From GCA-002726655 sp046582185 (GTDB lineage: Bacteria; Pseudomonadota; Gammaproteobacteria; Pseudomonadales; Azotimanducaceae), in the NCBI GenBank assembly GCA_046582185.1, contig JAYGEX010000019.1, forward strand, positions 273,608 through 337,607: DNA of 64,000 bases, read 5' to 3'. The notes under the pieces were generated by a model. The model saw nothing but the letters and a program-made list of their open reading frames with translations. It made no database searches and was not told where the DNA came from. Shown one piece after another: positions 52,037-61,772 of this stretch (positions within the stretch are counted from its first letter, which is position 1; the number at the start of each line of letters is the position of its first letter). A program made the position numbers and the translations under genes.

Positions 52037-55000
52037 GTGAGTAAGCCTGCAGTGAAGGATCTAAAAGCGCAGATCGAGCTCTGCATGATCAGAGACCGGT
52101 TTCGCTTTGCCCGTGAACTATATGGGAAAAATAATCGTCAGAGCCTGGCTGACAGGATTGAGCGATCCATCAAACTGGCAGATCGCCGGCGAAGCACCGT
52201 TCCCAAGGTCAGCTATCCCGAGATCCTGCCCATCAGTGCAAAAGCCGCTGAGATTGGCGAGGTACTCAAGGCCAACCAGGTCATTATTGTCGCCGGGGAG
52301 ACGGGCTCCGGCAAGACTACCCAGTTGCCAAAGATCTGCCTGGAAATCGGGCGGGGCGTCTTTGGCACTATCGGCCATACACAGCCAAGGCGTATTGCAG
52401 CCAGGACCGTGGCCCATAGAATCGCTGCAGAGCTAGGTGTGAAATTTGGTGATCAGGTAGGTTACCAGGTTCGATTCACTGATCAATCCAGTCCTGAAAC
52501 CCATATTAAAGTGATGACAGACGGGATATTACTGGCGGAGACCAGCCACGATCGGTTTCTGGAAAACTATGACACGCTTATCATTGATGAGGCCCATGAG
52601 CGAAGTCTGAACATTGATTTTCTGATGGGTTATATCAAGAGAATATTGCCCAAACGCCCGGATCTAAAAGTCATCATCACTTCGGCGACCATCGATTTGG
52701 ACCGATTTTCCAGGCACTTCAATAACGCGCCGATAGTGGAAGTGTCTGGCAGAACTTATCCCGTCGAAGTGCATTACAAGCCGATGACGGAATCGTTAAG
52801 GTCCAAGGATACCGATGAGCTTCTCAATCAAGGTATCCTCGACGCACTCCATGAAGTATTACAAATGGAGCGACGCCAGTCTTCCATAGGAGATATTCTG
52901 ATCTTCCTGTCGGGAGAGCGAGAGATTCGTGAACTTGCTTTATCAATTCGTCGGTTGAATTTGAGGAACCTGGATATACTGCCGCTTTATTCAAGACTAA
53001 GTGTCAGCGAACAGAATAAAGTATTTCAACGACATGGGGTTCGTCGCGTAGTTTTATGCACCAATGTTGCCGAAACGTCGCTGACTGTCCCTGGCATTCG
53101 TTATGTCATTGACCCGGGTTTTGCGCGAATTTCAAGATATAGCTATCGTTCAAAGGTACAGCAATTGCCGATTGAGGCAATTTCCCAGGCGAGCGCCGAG
53201 CAACGCAAGGGAAGATGTGGGCGCATCAGTGATGGTGTTTGTTTCCGGCTTTATTCCGAAGAGGACTTCCTGGGTCGTCCCAGGTTTACGCAACCGGAAA
53301 TTATGCGTACTAACCTTGGATCCGTGATATTGCAAATGTTGAACCTTCGCATGGGTGATATCTCCAAGTTCCCGTTTGTAGAACGACCGGATCAACGGCA
53401 GATAAATGATGGCTTTCATCTCTTGAATGAGATTCAGGCAGTAGACCAGAACAGAAAAATAACGCGGCTTGGCAAAGATGTTGGTAAGTTCCCCATAGAC
53501 TTGCGGTTGGCACGAATGATGATTGAGGCAGGTAAGACTGGCTGCCTCAAAGAGTTGCTGATTATAACAAGTGCCTTGTCTGTTCAGGATCCGCGGGAGC
53601 GGCCCCATGAACACCAACAGGCAGCTGATCAGGCGCACCGGGAATATTGGCATGAGCAATCGGATTTCCTCACCCTTGTAGATCTCTGGAATAGCTACGA
53701 AGATCAGCGGCAGGCATTGACCCAGAATCAACTGCGAAAATATTGCCGGCAAAAGTACCTGTCATTTATGAGGATGCGAGAGTGGCGAGACGTTCATCGC
53801 CAGCTCAAGCTGATGTGTCGTGACCTGAAGTTGAAGGAAAACCATAATCCAGCAGATTACGCCAGCGTACATCGCGCATTGCTAAGCGGTCTACTTGGCA
53901 ATATTGGCGAAAAGTCTGATGACAATGAATATACGGGTGCGCGGAACCGAAAGCTGTATATCTTTCCGGGTTCTTCGCAATTCAAACACAAACCAAAATG
54001 GATCGTTTCTTCAGAACTGGTTGAAACGACGCGTTTATATGCTCGAAACGTTGCCTGGATAGATAGTGCCTGGATAGAACCGCTTGCAAGACACATGGTG
54101 AAAAGGAACTTTTTTGAGCCGTACTTTGATGAGTCAAAGGGTCAGGTCTTTGTCTATGAGGAGGTCACCCTTTACGGCGTGATCATTGTCAAAAAGCGGC
54201 GAGTGGATTTTGCCTCTGTTAATCCTTTGCAGGCGAGAGAGATTTTTATTCAGGAAGGCCTGGTATCACAAAGGCTTAACAGTAAGGCAGGTTTCTATCG
54301 ACATAATAATCTACTCATTCGTGAGGTCGAGAAGCTGGAATCAAAGTCCAGAAAGCGGGATATATTAGTTGAGCTCACCAGGCTCTACGAGTTCTATGAC
54401 GATAAACTTCCGGCCAAAGTTGTGAGCATGATAGAGCTCGATGCCTTCAGAAAGGAGACTGAAGCCAAGACGCCAAAATTGCTCTATCTCGACAAAGATA
54501 TGTTAATGAAGCAAGACGTCTCTCTTTCGGAAGCCTTGTATCCGAACAGCATTAAACTTGCCGATGCTGAACTTAAGCTGGAGTATCACTTCGACCCGCA
54601 GCATGAAGATGACGGTGTTAGCGTCAATGTGCCTATCGCAATCTTAAGGCAGGTCTCGAAAGCGCAAATTGACTGGATAATTCCTGGCTTGTTAAGGGAA
54701 AAATGCCTGGCCTTAATTAGATCCTTGCCAAAGTCCTTGCGTAAGAATTTTGTACCGGCGCCTGACTATGCCGACAAGGTTATTGCAGACCTTGCTTATG
54801 ATGGTCGAGAGCTAACGGTGGTGTTGAGTGAGAAGTTGCATCGTCTTACCGGGGTAATCGTTCCTGAGTCGAGTTTTGGCCCGGATGGCCTGGACCCGCA
54901 CCTCAATATGAATATTCGTGTCGTTGATGACAAAGGCAAGGTGCTCGGTGCCGGGCGCAACCTGAACAATCTACTGAGTCAATTTTCCCTGGAAGCTAAT

Positions 55001-55894
55001 ATGGGCTTCAGCGAGCGGGAGGCTCATGATATTGAGCAGTCGGGGTTAACAACATGGTCCTTCGGCGAACTTCCGGAGCAGGTTGAAATACGTCAGTCTA
55101 ACGTTCGTATCAACGGATATCCTGCACTTATAGACAAGGGCGATAGTGTTTCAATTGAAGTATTGGATAATGCTCTGTCCGCAGACACTGCTTCAGAGCA
55201 GGGTTTATTGCGTTTGATTTTGTTACAACTCATCGAGCAAAGAAAATACCTTGAGAAAAACATTCCGGGCTTTGAGAAATTTGCCCTGTTTTATGCAACC
55301 AGAGGTTCTCGCGCGGAACTCTTAACAAGTACCGTGATGGCCATATTCAAATACACCTTCATCGAGGGTAAGTCGCTGATACGTTCTCAGGCTGCATTCG
55401 AGGAGAGGTTAAATGAGAAGAAACATTTGCTTGGCACAATGAATCAGGTTGCCGGAATTCTGGAAGCCATCCTGCGCCAGTCACTCATTATCGATAAGCA
55501 GTTAAAAGCCGATTCCAGCGTGCAATATCAGTTGGCTTTTGACGATATAAGACGTCAACTTGAACGCTTGCTTGAACCTGGCTTTCTCGGCAAAGTGCCG
55601 CTCAGCTGGTTAACTCACTTTCCCCGTTTCCTAAAGGCCGTTGAGTTTCGAATGGAGAAGCTACAGGGCAATACAAAGCGCGACCTGAACAATGTCCTCG
55701 AGATCGAGACTCATGCCAACAAGTTTTATGAGTTGGATAATCAGATGGCCAGTTCTCTGCAACATTATCGTTGGATGTTGGAAGAGTATCGAGTATCTTT
55801 GTTTGCGCAACCCATTGGCACAAGCATTCCTGTCTCCGGAAAGCGGCTGGATCGCGAATGGCAGAAGTCTTTTAGAACATCGGCAAGCAAGTGA
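52037..55894 (+). CDS. hrpA: ATP-dependent RNA helicase HrpA
   Basis: The 1285-residue DEAH helicase has GETGSGKTTQLPKICLE, IIDEAHERSLN, SAT in ITSATIDLDRF, and QRKGRCGRISDGVC. The long C-terminal OB-fold/DUF3418 region is typical of bacterial HrpA. Start GTG. It acts in mRNA processing and rescue of stalled ribosomes. Its stop overlaps the mlaA start as TGATG. Confidence 0.95.
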   Translation: MSKPAVKDLKAQIELCMIRDRFRFARELYGKNNRQSLADRIERSIKLADRRRSTVPKVSYPEILPISAKAAEIGEVLKANQVIIVAGETGSGKTTQLPKICLEIGRGVFGTIGHTQPRRIAARTVAHRIAAELGVKFGDQVGYQVRFTDQSSPETHIKVMTDGILLAETSHDRFLENYDTLIIDEAHERSLNIDFLMGYIKRILPKRPDLKVIITSATIDLDRFSRHFNNAPIVEVSGRTYPVEVHYKPMTESLRSKDTDELLNQGILDALHEVLQMERRQSSIGDILIFLSGEREIRELALSIRRLNLRNLDILPLYSRLSVSEQNKVFQRHGVRRVVLCTNVAETSLTVPGIRYVIDPGFARISRYSYRSKVQQLPIEAISQASAEQRKGRCGRISDGVCFRLYSEEDFLGRPRFTQPEIMRTNLGSVILQMLNLRMGDISKFPFVERPDQRQINDGFHLLNEIQAVDQNRKITRLGKDVGKFPIDLRLARMMIEAGKTGCLKELLIITSALSVQDPRERPHEHQQAADQAHREYWHEQSDFLTLVDLWNSYEDQRQALTQNQLRKYCRQKYLSFMRMREWRDVHRQLKLMCRDLKLKENHNPADYASVHRALLSGLLGNIGEKSDDNEYTGARNRKLYIFPGSSQFKHKPKWIVSSELVETTRLYARNVAWIDSAWIEPLARHMVKRNFFEPYFDESKGQVFVYEEVTLYGVIIVKKRRVDFASVNPLQAREIFIQEGLVSQRLNSKAGFYRHNNLLIREVEKLESKSRKRDILVELTRLYEFYDDKLPAKVVSMIELDAFRKETEAKTPKLLYLDKDMLMKQDVSLSEALYPNSIKLADAELKLEYHFDPQHEDDGVSVNVPIAILRQVSKAQIDWIIPGLLREKCLALIRSLPKSLRKNFVPAPDYADKVIADLAYDGRELTVVLSEKLHRLTGVIVPESSFGPDGLDPHLNMNIRVVDDKGKVLGAGRNLNNLLSQFSLEANMGFSEREAHDIEQSGLTTWSFGELPEQVEIRQSNVRINGYPALIDKGDSVSIEVLDNALSADTASEQGLLRLILLQLIEQRKYLEKNIPGFEKFALFYATRGSRAELLTSTVMAIFKYTFIEGKSLIRSQAAFEERLNEKKHLLGTMNQVAGILEAILRQSLIIDKQLKADSSVQYQLAFDDIRRQLERLLEPGFLGKVPLSWLTHFPRFLKAVEFRMEKLQGNTKRDLNNVLEIETHANKFYELDNQMASSLQHYRWMLEEYRVSLFAQPIGTSIPVSGKRLDREWQKSFRTSASK

Positions 55895-56589
55895 TGAAAA
55901 CCCTGACACTAGTCATATTGTGCCTCTTCTCGCACAGTCTACAAGCTGCAGATGATGACGAGTTTGTCGATCCTGATCCCTGGGTCAAGCTCAATACTGT
56001 TACCCATAATTTCAATGACTTTGTCGATCAACGTTTGGTAAGACCGGTCGCTGTAGGTTATGCCAGGGTGATTCCTCGCATTGCGAGGACTGGCATCGCT
56101 AATGTCTTTGCCAATCTTGAAGATGTTGGCGATGCCATCAATAATCTGTTGCAGGGCAAAGGCCGGGATGGCGTGAATGATGTGGGGCGAGTTCTGGTCA
56201 ATTCAGTTATTGGTCTTGGTGGTCTGTTTGATCCGGCGACCCCCATGGGGCTTATTGATCATGAAGAGGACTTTGGTCAAACCTTTGCCCGATGGGGCGT
56301 CCCCGCCGGCCCATATTTTGTGATACCGGGTTTAGGCCCCAGCTCAGTTCGTGATGGACTGGCGCGTCTGTTGGATGGCTCCGTAAATCCCCTGAGATAC
56401 CTCTATCCCGTTGCCCATAGGAACACGCTTTATGGGCTCGATGGATTACAAACACGGGCGGATCTCTTGAGTGTTGATGGGCTCGTCTTTGGCAACAAGT
56501 ATATCTTTTACCGGAATGCCTATACCCAGCGACGGGAATATTTGATCAACGATGGTGAGGCGAGTGATCCATTCGCGGATGACTTCTAA
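55894..56589 (+). CDS. mlaA: MlaA (VacJ) phospholipid-transport protein
   Basis: The 231-residue protein has FNDFVDQRLVRPVAVGYARV, the Mla VNSVIGLGGLFDPAT loop and DFGQTFARWGVPAGPYFVIP, the ring of amphipathic helices that extracts mislocalised phospholipid from the outer leaflet. The signal is SPase-I-like (LFSHSLQAADDD) rather than a lipobox: the only Cys (VILC) is inside the hydrophobic core. ATG 55894 follows the hrpA stop as TGATG. Confidence 0.92.
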   Translation: MKTLTLVILCLFSHSLQAADDDEFVDPDPWVKLNTVTHNFNDFVDQRLVRPVAVGYARVIPRIARTGIANVFANLEDVGDAINNLLQGKGRDGVNDVGRVLVNSVIGLGGLFDPATPMGLIDHEEDFGQTFARWGVPAGPYFVIPGLGPSSVRDGLARLLDGSVNPLRYLYPVAHRNTLYGLDGLQTRADLLSVDGLVFGNKYIFYRNAYTQRREYLINDGEASDPFADDF

Positions 56590-56706
56590 CAATATTAGTA
56601 TGTTTCATTAAGCTTGGGATTCGATGCCCCTCCCGAATAATTGCCCCGCTCGAACCAGTGATGATTTGTCCAGAAAACCAAAATCACCCTTTATCGAGAA
56701 AGCAGC

Positions 56707-56729
56707 GCTAAATACTTGTAAGTATTAGC
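56707..56729. repeat. Inverted repeat between mlaA and the PP2C gene
   Basis: GCTAAATACTT and AAGTATTAGC pair across GT with one bulged A. It lies 144 bases before the next start codon. There is no U run, so an operator is as likely as a terminator. Confidence 0.4.
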
Positions 56730-56872
56730 ATTTAGGCGTAAAGTTTGCAGCAATTCCGGGCTCGGGAGTACGCATTCCCATCATTAGTAATGGCGGGTGA
56801 TAGCGGTAAAATGGGCACAGATCCGGGCGCTTTTGCGAGTAAGAGTGTACAAACTAAATGTGTATACATTAG

Positions 56873-58036
56873 ATGAGTGTCGGTGACAGCAATATCCTGG
56901 TGGTTGGTCCGCAGGAAAGCGTTGACAGCGAATTGATTCGAACCCTTAAAGACAGTGGCTTTGTAACAACTAACGCTACCACTGAGGTTGACTGTCTCTC
57001 CGTTGTCAACAGCACCAAGCAAGACCTCGTATTACTTTCCCTGCCCAATAAAGACATAGATGCATTTTCATTGCTCTCTAACATCCTTAAGTATGATGAA
57101 GATCTGCCGATAATTCTTATTATCGTGGGCGATGATGTAGCGCCCGACATGATGAAAAATGAGGATGAGAAAATTGTGGCTCTTCTTGAGGCTGGCGCAG
57201 CGGATTTCCTAAGTTTTGAAACAGGCAGGGAATCGCTGCTGCGTTACGTGGTTGATAAGCAGTTAGAACAGAAACCCAAGCCAGCCAGCCTTCACCTTGT
57301 TGAGAGCCTGAAGACGCTGGAACGTGATCAGCAGGCTGGGTTTAGAGTACAGCAAGGCATGATGCCAACCTCGCCCACCACTTTCGGCAAGATTACCTTT
57401 GATCATCAGATATTCCCTTCGCTGATTTTGAGCGGCGACTTCATAGACTACTTTGAATTACCCAATGGAAAAGTGCTGTTTTACATAGCTGATGTATCCG
57501 GACACGGCGCTTCGAGTGCGTTCGTAACGGTGCTACTAAAGAGCCTCTCCCGAAGGCTGGAACATGAATTCGATGCCCTGAACCTTGGCTCTACCAGTGA
57601 AATATTGCAGTGGCTAAATCGTGAACTATTGCTATGTGATCTGGAACAACATGTGACTATGTTTATAGGCATTATCGACAAAGAAAATTTTGAACTTCAA
57701 TATAGCAATGCAGCCCAGTTTCCTGCGGCAATATTGAGTAGCGGCGGCCAGTCGCAATTTTTGGAAATAGGTGGATTACCGCTGGGTTTATATCAGGTTC
57801 CAGAGTATGATTCGCGCGCTGTCATATTGGCGCCTGGGTTCAGTATTGTCATGTTTTCCGACGGAGTGTTCGAAATCATGTCTGAGCAGACCCTGAAGGC
57901 TAAGGAAGAGCACCTGCTGTCAGTGGTAGAATATGGAAAGAGAAATGTAGAAGCTTTGGCCGAGCAACTCGGTATAGCAAGCATCCGGAATGTACCCGAT
58001 GACATTGCTGTATTTACTGTAGCCGGGGCTGGATAA
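56873..58036 (+). CDS. Receiver-PP2C (SpoIIE-type) phosphatase regulator
   Basis: The 387-residue protein has an N-terminal response-regulator-like domain (ILVVGPQESVDSELIRTLKD) in which the usual phosphoacceptor Asp after beta-3 is replaced (LVLLSLPNKD). A linker follows, then a PP2C phosphatase domain (SGDFIDYFELPNGKVLFYIA, DVSGHGASSAFVTVLL, MFSDGVFEIM, DDIAVFTV). Such proteins dephosphorylate STAS-domain anti-sigma antagonists; the next gene is one. The pairing resembles HsbR/HsbA of Pseudomonas. Confidence 0.88.
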   Translation: MSVGDSNILVVGPQESVDSELIRTLKDSGFVTTNATTEVDCLSVVNSTKQDLVLLSLPNKDIDAFSLLSNILKYDEDLPIILIIVGDDVAPDMMKNEDEKIVALLEAGAADFLSFETGRESLLRYVVDKQLEQKPKPASLHLVESLKTLERDQQAGFRVQQGMMPTSPTTFGKITFDHQIFPSLILSGDFIDYFELPNGKVLFYIADVSGHGASSAFVTVLLKSLSRRLEHEFDALNLGSTSEILQWLNRELLLCDLEQHVTMFIGIIDKENFELQYSNAAQFPAAILSSGGQSQFLEIGGLPLGLYQVPEYDSRAVILAPGFSIVMFSDGVFEIMSEQTLKAKEEHLLSVVEYGKRNVEALAEQLGIASIRNVPDDIAVFTVAGAG

Positions 58037-58040
58037 AATT

Positions 58041-58556
58041 ATGGGTAAAATACTATTTGCAGAAAGGGATGGCGTTCACGTCCTTAAGTTTGTCGGCGAT
58101 GTAAGGGTTACCTTGGGTCCTACGCTTAACAATTTCCTGGCCAAGCTGACTCAATGTAAAAATTTTAAGTCAGTCATTATTGACCTTAGCGAAACGCAAG
58201 GTATCGACAGTACCTCTCTCGGTCTACTGGCCAAAATTTCCATCAAGACGCAAGAAGCCTTCGCCAGCAAAGCAACCATCGTATCTCCCAATGAAGATAT
58301 CACTCGTATTCTGATGAGCATGGGCTTTGATGAAGTCTTTATTATTCTCAAGGAACTAATGACAGAGTGTGGGCTGGTGGATGAGTTAGCAACAGAAATT
58401 GTTTCAGAGTCAGCGCTACGGGACCAGGTCATCGAAGCTCATAAAGTACTCATGAGTTTGAATGAGCACAACGCAGATGAGTTTCGTAATCTGGTGGACG
58501 CGTTGGAAGATGAAAGTACGAATGAAGTTTCCATCCCGCGAAATCGAGTAGCCTAG
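58041..58556 (+). CDS. STAS-domain anti-anti-sigma factor
   Basis: The 171-residue protein has an N-terminal STAS fold with the likely phosphorylatable Ser/Thr in SETQGIDSTSLGLLAKI, then an extra C-terminal helical stretch of about 60 residues not found in minimal SpoIIAA. It begins 4 bases after the phosphatase gene stop and is probably its substrate. The sigma factor or diguanylate cyclase it controls is not in the window. Confidence 0.85.
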   Translation: MGKILFAERDGVHVLKFVGDVRVTLGPTLNNFLAKLTQCKNFKSVIIDLSETQGIDSTSLGLLAKISIKTQEAFASKATIVSPNEDITRILMSMGFDEVFIILKELMTECGLVDELATEIVSESALRDQVIEAHKVLMSLNEHNADEFRNLVDALEDESTNEVSIPRNRVA

Positions 58557-58573
58557 TACTCCTTCAAAATCCG

Positions 58574-59038
58574 TTAAGAACCTTTACCGTCCCTCGCCGT
58601 AATTTTTGCTTTGATGAATTCCGGATTGGCTAAATGTATAAGCCCGGCGATCCTTCGTATGATCTGCTCTTCGAATGCATCCAGACGACCATCAGAGTAG
58701 GCAACAACCCATAGGTTTTTGACCAATTGCTCCTTAGCAGCATAGTCATAGTGTTCGTTGATTAATTTCGTGAAGGTGAAGAGATCGTGCGCTTCCTCTG
58801 ACGCGTCTTTTGCCAACTCAAGAAGCTGGTTAACTTCGAGTTCAGAGAAGTCGAATAGTCGCTTAAGAATATCAAGCACGCTATCCAACTCGATTTCCTG
58901 GTGCCCTTCATCGGACCTTGAAACCTCCATGAGCAGAGCTGCGGTGGCAAACTCAACCGAATGAGTATCGTCGCCCGTACCTGCCTCGCCGTCCGGCTCC
59001 ATGAACTCTTTGAAGAATGAAGTGATGCCCTTGATCAT
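58574..59038 (-). CDS. TerB-like helical protein
   Basis: The 154-residue protein has ATAALLMEVSRSDEGHQEIE, LFDFSELEVNQLLELAKDAS and KEQLVKNLWVVAYSDGRLDA, which match the all-helical TerB/tellurite-resistance fold with acidic metal-binding pairs. TerB-like proteins are widespread with unclear roles. It is convergent with the STAS gene. Confidence 0.8.
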   Translation of the reverse strand: MIKGITSFFKEFMEPDGEAGTGDDTHSVEFATAALLMEVSRSDEGHQEIELDSVLDILKRLFDFSELEVNQLLELAKDASEEAHDLFTFTKLINEHYDYAAKEQLVKNLWVVAYSDGRLDAFEEQIIRRIAGLIHLANPEFIKAKITARDGKGS

Positions 59039-59122
59039 AACTATGCTCGGTTATTGCTCTGCCAGGTAAACGTAGTGCCGGATATTAGTCCTGTTGGAGC
59101 CCGTTTGTGTAGTACTGGCGTC

Positions 59123-60085
59123 TTAAGACCATTCGTGGATCTGTGCCACTGCGCCATCAAATACCTCGATACCTGCGTTCTGGGCGAACATGTTCTCACT
59201 GAGATGACGACGATAGGCTCTTGCACCAGGAATACCAGTAAACAGTCCGAGTAGGTGTTGACTCATATATTTAACATGAGTTCCCTTGGCTATTTGCCGC
59301 TCCATGTATTCTCGCAGCTGTGCGACGATGTCACGCCTTGTTGGCACAGTGGTTTGATAGATCTGATTGTCCAGTTCAGCCAGCAAAAATGGATTGCTGT
59401 ATACAGCTCGGCCAAGCATCACACCGTGAGCGTTGTCTAATTGCTCGGCGACCTGATCGCTGGATTTTAGACCACCATTCAATACGAAAACTGTGTCCGG
59501 GTAAATTGCCTGAATCCTCGAAACATAATCGTATTTGAGAGGAGGAATTTCTCGATTGTCCTTGGGTGAAAATCCATGAAGGACGGCTTTGCGCGCGTGA
59601 ACAATAAACGTACGACAACCAGCTTCGTGAATCACCTGCACAAAACGATGAAAAAATTCGAAACTGTCATCATCGTCAATGCCGATTCTGCATTTGATGG
59701 TGACAGGTATTGAAACCTTACTTTGCATCGCAGAATAGCAGCGGGCAACGAGCTCAGGATCGGCCATCAAGCAAGCACCAATTCCTCCGGACTGAACCCG
59801 ATCACTTGGGCAGCCAACATTAAGATTAACTTCCTGATAGCCAGCGTGCTCAATTTTCACTGCGCACATGGCGAGATCATCAGGATCGGAACCACCGAGT
59901 TGTAGCGCGGTAGGTTCATCCTCTTGATGTTCCAGAAAATGATCTGCATCGCCACGAAGAAGTGCGCCGGTAACTATCATTTCACTATAGAGAAGCGAGT
60001 TAGGAGAGAGGAGGCGGAGTAAGTATCGGCAATGCCTATCCGTGCACCCCATCATCGGGGCAACGTTCAGGGTACGGTCTAACAT
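59123..60085 (-). CDS. dusA: tRNA-dihydrouridine(20/20a) synthase
   Basis: The 320-residue FMN enzyme has APMMGCTDRHCRYLLRLL, NLNVGCPSDRVQSGGIGACL (catalytic Cys), CRIGIDDDDSFEFF, FIVHARKAVLHGFSPKDNRE and a tail GARAYRRHLSENMF, as in DusA. I place the start at ATG 60085 (MLDRTLNVAP); the frame is open to 60301 and would then overlap gltX, which is divergent. Confidence 0.92.
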   Translation of the reverse strand: MLDRTLNVAPMMGCTDRHCRYLLRLLSPNSLLYSEMIVTGALLRGDADHFLEHQEDEPTALQLGGSDPDDLAMCAVKIEHAGYQEVNLNVGCPSDRVQSGGIGACLMADPELVARCYSAMQSKVSIPVTIKCRIGIDDDDSFEFFHRFVQVIHEAGCRTFIVHARKAVLHGFSPKDNREIPPLKYDYVSRIQAIYPDTVFVLNGGLKSSDQVAEQLDNAHGVMLGRAVYSNPFLLAELDNQIYQTTVPTRRDIVAQLREYMERQIAKGTHVKYMSQHLLGLFTGIPGARAYRRHLSENMFAQNAGIEVFDGAVAQIHEWS

Positions 60086-60266
60086 GGGTTTCAGATTAAA
60101 ATTTCGGGGAGCATAGTGTAACATAAGCATGTGTCTGGTCGCAGGCGAGACACAAGATCCGGCAATGATTAGACGACAGGCCAGACACAAGCGCCCGTAG
60201 ATTTTTGCCAATTCATCAAAAAAACCCGATTTAGATATCAGTCCACCCGCACTATTCAAGGAACAC

Positions 60267-61754
60267 ATGAAAGTCAGAACCAGAGTTGCGCCGTCACCCA
60301 CAGGTGACCCACATGTTGGAACCGCCTATATGGCACTCTTTAGCCTATGCTTCGCGCGTCAGCATGGGGGTGAATTCATCCTGCGTATAGAAGATACGGA
60401 TGCTGCGCGCAGCAGCAAAGAATCAGAACAAACGATTATCGATTCCTTGCATTGGCTTGGCCTTGATTGGGATGAAGGGCCTGGTTCTGGCGCAGAAAAC
60501 GATGGCCCTCTTGGCCCATACCGGCAAAGTGATCGCCTGGATATTTATGCCGGGTACGCGGCTGAGCTCCTTGACAAAGGCCATGCCTTTAACTGTTTCT
60601 GCGATTCGGGAAGACTCGATGAGATGCGGGCGGAACAGATGAAGCGAGGGGAAACTGCGAGATATGATGGCCTATGTTTGAAACTTAAGGATGAAGAAGT
60701 TTCTGCCAAACTTCAAGCCGGTGCGCCCCATGTAGTACGAATGAAGGTGCCGAGCGAAGGCGTATGCATCATCAGGGATCGATTGCGCGGCGATATTGAA
60801 ATTGAGTGGTCACAGATCGATATGCAGGTATTGATGAAAACGGATGGTATGCCGACCTATCACTTAGCGGTTGTGGTTGATGATCACCTCATGGAGATCA
60901 CACATATCATACGTGGTGAAGAATGGATCAACTCGGCACCCAAGCATATCTTGTTATTTGATTATTTTGGTTGGGACATGCCCGAACTGATTCATATGCC
61001 GCTGCTACGTAATCCGGACAAGAGCAAGTTAAGCAAACGCAAGAACCCAACCAGCATTCGCTACTATCAGAGAATGGGATATCTACCGGAAGCGGTAATC
61101 AATTATCTCGGCATGCTTGGCTGGAGCATGCCTGATGGACAAGAGAAGTTTCCCCTTGCCAGCATGATAGATAATTTCGATATTGAAAGGATATCGTTAG
61201 GTGCGCCTGTATTTGACATCGAAAAGTTAAAGTGGCTGAACGGTCGATGGTTGCGCGAAGAATTTAGCGATGACGAATTTGCTGATCGCATAAGCGAATG
61301 GGCCTTCAATCGCGAGAACCTTTTGAAGATCATTCCCCTGATTAAGGAGAGAGTGGACGTATTCTCACAGGTCTCTTCAATGATCTCCTTCTTTGCCGAA
61401 GGTATGCCAGATATTACCGAGGCAGATCTAGCCGTGAAAAATGTTGAGCCTGATGGTGTTAAGAAAATACTGCAGTTCGCGTTGTGGGATCTGGAAAAAG
61501 TTCAGTCGTGGGATCGGGATGCGATAAACAAGCTTTTCGTAGATTTGGCAGACCGAATGGAGATGAAAATTCGCGATGTGCTCGCGCCGATCTTTGTTGC
61601 CATAAGTGGTAAGCCGGTGTCACCGCCGCTGTTTGACTCGATGGAAATTCTTGGTCCTGATATTGTGAAGGCAAGAGTTCGCTCGGCCATTAATATCCTT
61701 GGCGGCGTCTCAAAGAAGCAAACCAAGAAACTTGAAAAGGCCTACCGCAGCTAG
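60267..61754 (+). CDS. gltX: Glutamyl-tRNA synthetase
   Basis: The 495-residue class I synthetase has the HIGH-type motif APSPTGDPHVGTAYMAL and the KMSKS-type motif KSKLSKRKNP, with an anticodon-binding helical domain at the C-terminus. The CNC-type zinc-site residues are CFCD-like (FNCFCDSGR). AAGGA precedes ATG 60267. Confidence 0.95.
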   Translation: MKVRTRVAPSPTGDPHVGTAYMALFSLCFARQHGGEFILRIEDTDAARSSKESEQTIIDSLHWLGLDWDEGPGSGAENDGPLGPYRQSDRLDIYAGYAAELLDKGHAFNCFCDSGRLDEMRAEQMKRGETARYDGLCLKLKDEEVSAKLQAGAPHVVRMKVPSEGVCIIRDRLRGDIEIEWSQIDMQVLMKTDGMPTYHLAVVVDDHLMEITHIIRGEEWINSAPKHILLFDYFGWDMPELIHMPLLRNPDKSKLSKRKNPTSIRYYQRMGYLPEAVINYLGMLGWSMPDGQEKFPLASMIDNFDIERISLGAPVFDIEKLKWLNGRWLREEFSDDEFADRISEWAFNRENLLKIIPLIKERVDVFSQVSSMISFFAEGMPDITEADLAVKNVEPDGVKKILQFALWDLEKVQSWDRDAINKLFVDLADRMEMKIRDVLAPIFVAISGKPVSPPLFDSMEILGPDIVKARVRSAINILGGVSKKQTKKLEKAYRS

Positions 61755-61772
61755 TTCTTCGAAGGAGCCAAT

